In this document: positions 30,801-33,635 of the stretch, one piece after another | Position numbering within the stretch: position 1 is the stretch's first letter | How the letters are laid out: each line of letters begins with the position of its first letter | NCBI RefSeq assembly: GCF_900091955.1 | Contig: NZ_FMDF01000055.1 | Coordinates: 1 to 33,635, forward strand | DNA: 33,635 nucleotides | Reading direction: 5' to 3' | Origin: Streptomyces sp. Ncost-T10-10d | GTDB taxonomy: Bacteria > Actinomycetota > Actinomycetes > Streptomycetales > Streptomycetaceae | Translations under genes and position numbers: made by a program | The notes under the pieces: model-generated | What the model was told of the DNA's origin: nothing | Seen by the model: only the letters and a program-made list of their open reading frames with translations | Databases searched by the model: none

Positions 30801-31458
30801 TGTCGGTGGTCCAGCCGGTGGCGTCGGTGGTGACGGAGCGCAGTCCGGGTGCCCCGAAGACGACTGTGCCGTTGTATGCGTGCAGCCCGGCAGCGCCGTG
30901 CCCGTACGCCGTGTCCCGCGCGGTGAGCACCTGCTCGCCCTCCAGCAGGACGGTCAGCTCCGGTCCGTCCACGGCAATTTCGAGGAGATAGGCGGTGCCG
31001 ACAGACAGCACGACGGACGCCGCCGGTACGAGGTCACGGCCGGTGGCCAGGTCGAAGAGCCGTACCCGGCGCAGGTTCGGGTCGAGGCTCGCCGCGTATC
31101 CGGCCGATCCGTCCGGGGTGGCGCGTACGACCAATGAGCCGACGGCATAGGGGGATCCGGGGTCGATGGTGATGCGCGCCGCGTATCCGGCGACGGCTGC
31201 GATGCACTGCTCGGACAGGGCGACGGCATTGCGTTCGGCCCCCGTCACGACCCGCTGCCCGCCGTCAGTGGTGCGGGACCAGGTGCCGGTGAGGCCGAGC
31301 GGGTCGGGAATCACAGCGAGGTCGCCGGGGAACGACGCCGTCCGGCGCCGGGCCGCGCCGGAGGCCGGGGGCGCGGCCGAGGCCCGGCCGGCCCCCGTGA
31401 GGGGGGCCAGCAGCGTCAGACCGGCCGAGGACAGGAGTGCACGCCGGGAAATGGACAT
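27871..31458 (-). CDS. Secreted multidomain GH32 levanase/fructanase
   Basis: Protein of 1195 residues that hydrolyses fructans outside the cell. A twin-arginine signal (SRRALLSS, then LTLLAPLTGAG, cleavage near ASA at 26-28) precedes three laminin-G/concanavalin-like modules of about 160 residues each (about 45-530) with repeated motifs such as SLDPNLRRVRLFD, QIDPNQKRLRLYR and VRLDATGVRLLDR. The GH32 domain follows, with SDPNG (nucleophile Asp553), FRDP (Asp675) and WECPD (acid/base Glu726). A beta-sandwich holds VEVFGGDGRVTISS, and one more laminin-G-like module closes the protein (NLDPNLRTARLLRRD). GAGGAG lies about 7 nt before ATG 31458. All three catalytic residues are present. It starts 33 nt after the sucrase gene. 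Confidence 0.92.
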   Translation of the reverse strand: MSISRRALLSSAGLTLLAPLTGAGRASAAPPASGAARRRTASFPGDLAVIPDPLGLTGTWSRTTDGGQRVVTGAERNAVALSEQCIAAVAGYAARITIDPGSPYAVGSLVVRATPDGSAGYAASLDPNLRRVRLFDLATGRDLVPAASVVLSVGTAYLLEIAVDGPELTVLLEGEQVLTARDTAYGHGAAGLHAYNGTVVFGAPGLRSVTTDATGWTTDSGTWTATTLGWNAQAPAGTNCLAMASTRVYDTACQADVRIVDPYAVATLLLRTDAQGTSGYGIQIDPNQKRLRLYRIDGDITLGTYDTTIEVDKVYRIRIEADGPHLEIRWQTDFITPDGYAPVITAEDSTHPAGQLGVLAHNGSVVFEEIAVTDLVTDLQGWSTVSGGWTPDLRGLRAEGDGALRIAPFPGGDVLIGADVGPAGAATAGLVVRADAAGAGGYEVRLDATGVRLLDRTNTTELGRAAPPVRPFVAGGTYRTEVRALGTAVTVTVDGVEVLTATVARTGGSTVGLAATGGTAVFQEVRARTPQTYYTDTYRPAYRYTRLASHTSDPNGLVRHEGEYHLFHQDSGQWAHAVSTDLLHWRALPVALPVSDFGHTWSGSCVADTDDASGLFGGGAGLIAFYTSYHPDKPGGNQSVRVAHSKDKGRSWKWYGTEPVVQNPGGPDGGWDFRDPKVVRDDERDQWVMVVSGGDHVRFFTSTDLLHWAYRSSFGYGAWVTGGVWECPDLFPLPVDGAPDHVRWVLTLSTGAVRRTDGSAAEYFLGDWDGTTFTTTNTAGTPLRAEAGRDYYAAMTFYGLPDGRRVQLGWLSNWDYAFSAPTGEWNGQIGIPRELALSDEGLVQRPAVEIETLRTSSTTVKGVTVRPDSANPLAAVRGRSYEIEAEIALPVTGAATEFGFRLRTGGDRRTVAGYDVGAGKIFVDRTDAGVCDFTEHFAGRTSAPLPLDAVDGERRLRIRLFMDTSSVEVFGGDGRVTISSLLFPEPDDQGMAFYAIGGEARIITLTVHRLRGVFRVTDSDPEPPETPVGGAFRSGGLGELTVVPAGHWTTTGAGRTGVFDRDSTAVSSTEYGDLELTTQVRFGGPEGTSGAGSVLLRASPDTADGYAVNLDPNLRTARLLRRDGGRTTVLAEVPLLVRTGVTLPLRIRARGGRIEAFVDGRPVVDVTDTRYASGRIGLNVFGGRAAYQDTFVTAL

Positions 31459-31491
31459 GATCGTCTCCTCAGGGTGGGGGGAATGGGCCGT

Positions 31492-33009
31492 TCAGGGCCA
31501 GAGCGGGCGGGGGCTGTCGAAAACCGCGGCCATCTGCCAGGCGTCGATCCGCTCCACGGCTACCGCTCCGACGGCGGCGATGCCGACACCCAGGGCGTCG
31601 GGACGGGTCGGGTAGATCCGGGCGGCCAGCGCACGGCCGTTGGCGAAGATCTCCAGCGCGGAGTGGTCGATCAGCACCCGCAGGTCCACGACGCCGTCCG
31701 TGTTCAACGGCAGCTCCCCGTATCGGGGTTCGCTGTCGACGGACGGGTCGAGACTGCTCGCCTCCCGGTGCAGCCGCAGGGTTGCCGTGGTGCCGTCCGC
31801 GGCGCGCGACACCTCGATCACGGTCCGTTCCGAACCGTCCGCACTCTCGCGCACCACGAGCCGGGCCGCCGCTCCGGGGGCGAGGCGCAGCGTCGCCTCG
31901 ATGTCGAGCTGGTCGCCGGTCACGTCGTCGAGCTGTACGCACGTCCCGTCGGTGACGGCGAACCCGCCGGTGTGCACGGCGTCACGGCGCAGACGTGCGA
32001 GTTCCGGGACGGGTGCCTGGGCGAGTCGCCCGTCGGCGCCCAACGTGACCACGCGCGGCAGCGACATCACACCGCACCAGCCGGCCTCGGCCATGGCGTC
32101 CTCGTCGCGGCCTTCCTGGAGCCAGCCGAACATGATGCGCCGGCCGAGTGCGTCGCGGGTGGACTGCGGGGCGTAGAAGTAGCGCTGCCCGTAGTCGAGT
32201 CGGTGGAGTTCGGCGGGGGTGAAGGTATCGCCCTCGTACTGTCCGGTCCAGTAGAGCGGGTAGTGCGTGGTGCCTTCGTCCCAGGCGGAGAAGGCGAGGA
32301 TGTCGGCGCCGTCGATCCGGAACAGGTCCACGCACTCCCACATGGTTCCGGTCCAGTCGAGGTCGGCCGCCGTTGCGGCGCTCGCGTCGCCGGTGAGCAG
32401 CGGGCCCACGTACCGCCAGCTGCGCAGGTCCTCGGACTCGTACAGGAACGCCGTGCCGCCGACGCCCCGGATGCCGGAGCCGACGAGCTGGCGCCACTTC
32501 CCTTCCTCGCGCCATACGCAGTGGTCACGGAAGGCCGTGATGTCGCCCTGTGGCGGGGCTGCGATCACCGGGTTGGCGGGGTCCTTGCGCCAGCTGCGCA
32601 GGTCGGGCGATCCGGTGGCCACGCAGGGGAGTTCACTCTCGCCGTGCCGGCCGGAGTAGACGAGGGTGGGTGTGCCGCCGTCGTCGACGAGGACACCGGA
32701 CCAGCAGCCGTCCCGGTCGGGGCCATCGGTACCGGGGACGAGGGCGACGGGTTCGTCGGTCCAGTTGACCAGGTCGCGGCTGACGGCGTGGCCCCAGTGG
32801 ATGCGGTGGTGGGCGGCGGCGAGGGGGTTGTACTGGTAGAAGAGGTGGTAGACACCGTCCCAATGGGCAAGCCCGTTGGGGTCGTTGAGCCAGCCGCCAG
32901 GGGCGGTGAAGTGGAATCGGGGCCGGTGCGGGTCGAGGACGGCCCGTTCGGCCAGGCCCTTCGGCGCGTCCTGGTGGCGGGCGCGGGGCAGGGTGAGGTC
33001 GTGGGTCAT
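31492..33009 (-). CDS. GH32 beta-fructofuranosidase / sucrase, cytoplasmic
   Basis: Enzyme of 505 residues without a signal peptide, so it should cleave imported sucrose or fructo-oligosaccharides in the cytoplasm. Catalytic motifs are WLNDPNG (40-46, nucleophile Asp43), FRD (160-162, transition-state stabiliser Asp162; the usual following Pro is His) and WECVD (224-228, acid/base Glu225). The C-terminal beta-sandwich ends with VDLRVLIDHSALEIFANG. ATG 33009 comes 2 nt after the stop of the ABC ATPase gene, so they are one operon. Free sugar versus sugar phosphate as substrate cannot be decided here. Confidence 0.92.
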   Translation of the reverse strand: MTHDLTLPRARHQDAPKGLAERAVLDPHRPRFHFTAPGGWLNDPNGLAHWDGVYHLFYQYNPLAAAHHRIHWGHAVSRDLVNWTDEPVALVPGTDGPDRDGCWSGVLVDDGGTPTLVYSGRHGESELPCVATGSPDLRSWRKDPANPVIAAPPQGDITAFRDHCVWREEGKWRQLVGSGIRGVGGTAFLYESEDLRSWRYVGPLLTGDASAATAADLDWTGTMWECVDLFRIDGADILAFSAWDEGTTHYPLYWTGQYEGDTFTPAELHRLDYGQRYFYAPQSTRDALGRRIMFGWLQEGRDEDAMAEAGWCGVMSLPRVVTLGADGRLAQAPVPELARLRRDAVHTGGFAVTDGTCVQLDDVTGDQLDIEATLRLAPGAAARLVVRESADGSERTVIEVSRAADGTTATLRLHREASSLDPSVDSEPRYGELPLNTDGVVDLRVLIDHSALEIFANGRALAARIYPTRPDALGVGIAAVGAVAVERIDAWQMAAVFDSPRPLWP

Positions 33010-33011
33010 GA

Positions 33012-33635
33012 TCAGACGTTCTCGGCTTCCGGGGTGGCCGCGGTCAGGACGCGGCGCGCGGTCGGGGTGGCGGGTGCGTAGAGGTGGCAGCGCACCCAGT
33101 GGGGCTGCCCGTCGTCCTCGCCGATGACGTGGCGGACGGGCTTCGTGCGGCTGCACTCGCCTTCGTCCCCGTACGGGCACGACTCGGGTGTCAGCACGGC
33201 GGCGCGCAGCGCGGCCCGCTCAACGGGGTCGTAGCCCTGGTTGCGCTCCGGGTCGGGCACGGCGGAGAGGAGGAGCCGGGTGTACGGGTGGGCGGGGCGG
33301 TCCATCAGGGCGAGCGAGTCGCCGCCCTCGACGAGCTCGCCGGCGAACAGCACCTGTGTGGTGTCGGCGGCATAGCGGGCCGAAGCCAGGTCGTGGGTGA
33401 TGTACAGCATGGAGATGCCGTGCTCGTCGCGCAGCCGGCGCATGAGGTTGAGGATGCCGACGCGTACGGAGACGTCCAGCATCGAGGTGGGTTCGTCGGC
33501 GAGGACGAGGCGGGGGGCGACGGCGAGCACGCGGGCGATGGCGACGCGCTGGCGCTGGCCGCCGGAGAGTTCGTGCGGGTAGGACTGGAGCATGTCCTCG
33601 GTCAGCCCGACCGTGGTGATGAGTTCACGCAGATC
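33012..33635 (-). CDS. Opp/Dpp-type ABC transporter ATP-binding protein, N-terminus outside window
   Basis: The frame is open from the right edge to the stop at 33012, giving 207 residues. Visible parts are the signature LSGGQRQRVAIARVLA, Walker B RLVLADEPTSMLD, the switch region SMLYITHDLASARYAAD, and the oligopeptide-type C-terminal extension (HPYTRLLLSAVPDP, then the cysteine cluster CPYGDEGECSRTKP and WVRCHL, which in this family can hold an Fe-S or metal site). Walker A lies beyond the edge. Family members usually import di- or oligopeptides, but some carry oligosaccharides; the sucrase, levanase and fructokinase genes directly downstream suggest that this one imports fructans or sucrose. 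Confidence 0.88.
   Translation of the reverse strand, partial: DLRELITTVGLTEDMLQSYPHELSGGQRQRVAIARVLAVAPRLVLADEPTSMLDVSVRVGILNLMRRLRDEHGISMLYITHDLASARYAADTTQVLFAGELVEGGDSLALMDRPAHPYTRLLLSAVPDPERNQGYDPVERAALRAAVLTPESCPYGDEGECSRTKPVRHVIGEDDGQPHWVRCHLYAPATPTARRVLTAATPEAENV

Noticed and set aside
28318..31137. 939-codon open frame on the plus strand inside the levanase gene
   Set aside because: Antisense shadow of the levanase, whose catalytic motifs are unambiguous; no domain and no ribosome site.
1..33635. CRISPR arrays, insertion sequences, tRNA or rRNA genes
   Set aside because: No regularly spaced repeats, transposase motifs, attachment-site duplications or RNA-gene landmarks were found by reading; base composition is even along the window.

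Overview
The window is chromosomal DNA of a Streptomyces-type actinomycete. Evidence: very high G+C with almost every third codon position G or C, many GTG starts, ATGA/GTGA start-stop overlaps, GGAGG-type ribosome sites, and typical Streptomyces families (DUF6191, SigB/F/G-type sigma factor, SpoIIE-type PP2C phosphatase, F420-dependent LLM oxidoreductase, BTAD regulator remnant). No insertion sequence, CRISPR array, tRNA or rRNA gene was seen.

Left part (1-4.8 kb): a BlaI-type repressor and its M56 membrane protease partner (running off the left edge) are divergent from an operon of a DedA membrane protein, two PAP2 phosphatases and a BASS-type transporter. A long nested inverted repeat lies between them and probably controls both sides. 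DedA and PAP2 proteins are linked to undecaprenyl-phosphate recycling, so this looks like a cell-envelope lipid-carrier module under a BlaR/BlaI-like sensor.

Middle-left (4.8-15 kb): mainly minus-strand housekeeping and redox genes. A TetR gene broken by a 1-nt frameshift leads a short-chain dehydrogenase and a zinc alcohol dehydrogenase. Then come a membrane PP2C phosphatase, a GNAT acetyltransferase coupled to an MDR oxidoreductase, an F420-type luciferase-like oxidoreductase, a plus-strand sigma factor behind a structured leader, a 6PGDH/HIBADH-like dehydrogenase and a CbiZ amidohydrolase. CbiZ and the divergent gene at 15.0 kb both lack a proper 5' end. The latter is the kelch/adhesin-like C-terminal part of what was probably a secreted serine protease. 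The spacer between them looks like a deletion scar.

Corrinoid locus (17-20.2 kb): a clear cobalamin riboswitch precedes a BtuF-BtuC-BtuD-type ABC importer with overlapping genes. With CbiZ nearby this forms a corrinoid uptake and salvage region.

Acyl-chain locus (20.2-25.1 kb): ketosynthase, acyl-CoA oxidase, a 58-residue membrane miniprotein, acyl carrier protein and a second ketosynthase are arranged in one minus-strand run. There is no ketoreductase, acyltransferase or thioesterase in view. This is the best candidate here for an undescribed biosynthetic system.

Right part (25.3-33.6 kb): a divergent membrane protein, a decayed BTAD/SARP regulator remnant, then a fructan-use operon read leftwards: Opp-type ABC ATPase (cut by the right edge), intracellular GH32 sucrase, Tat-exported multidomain GH32 levanase, and PfkB fructokinase.
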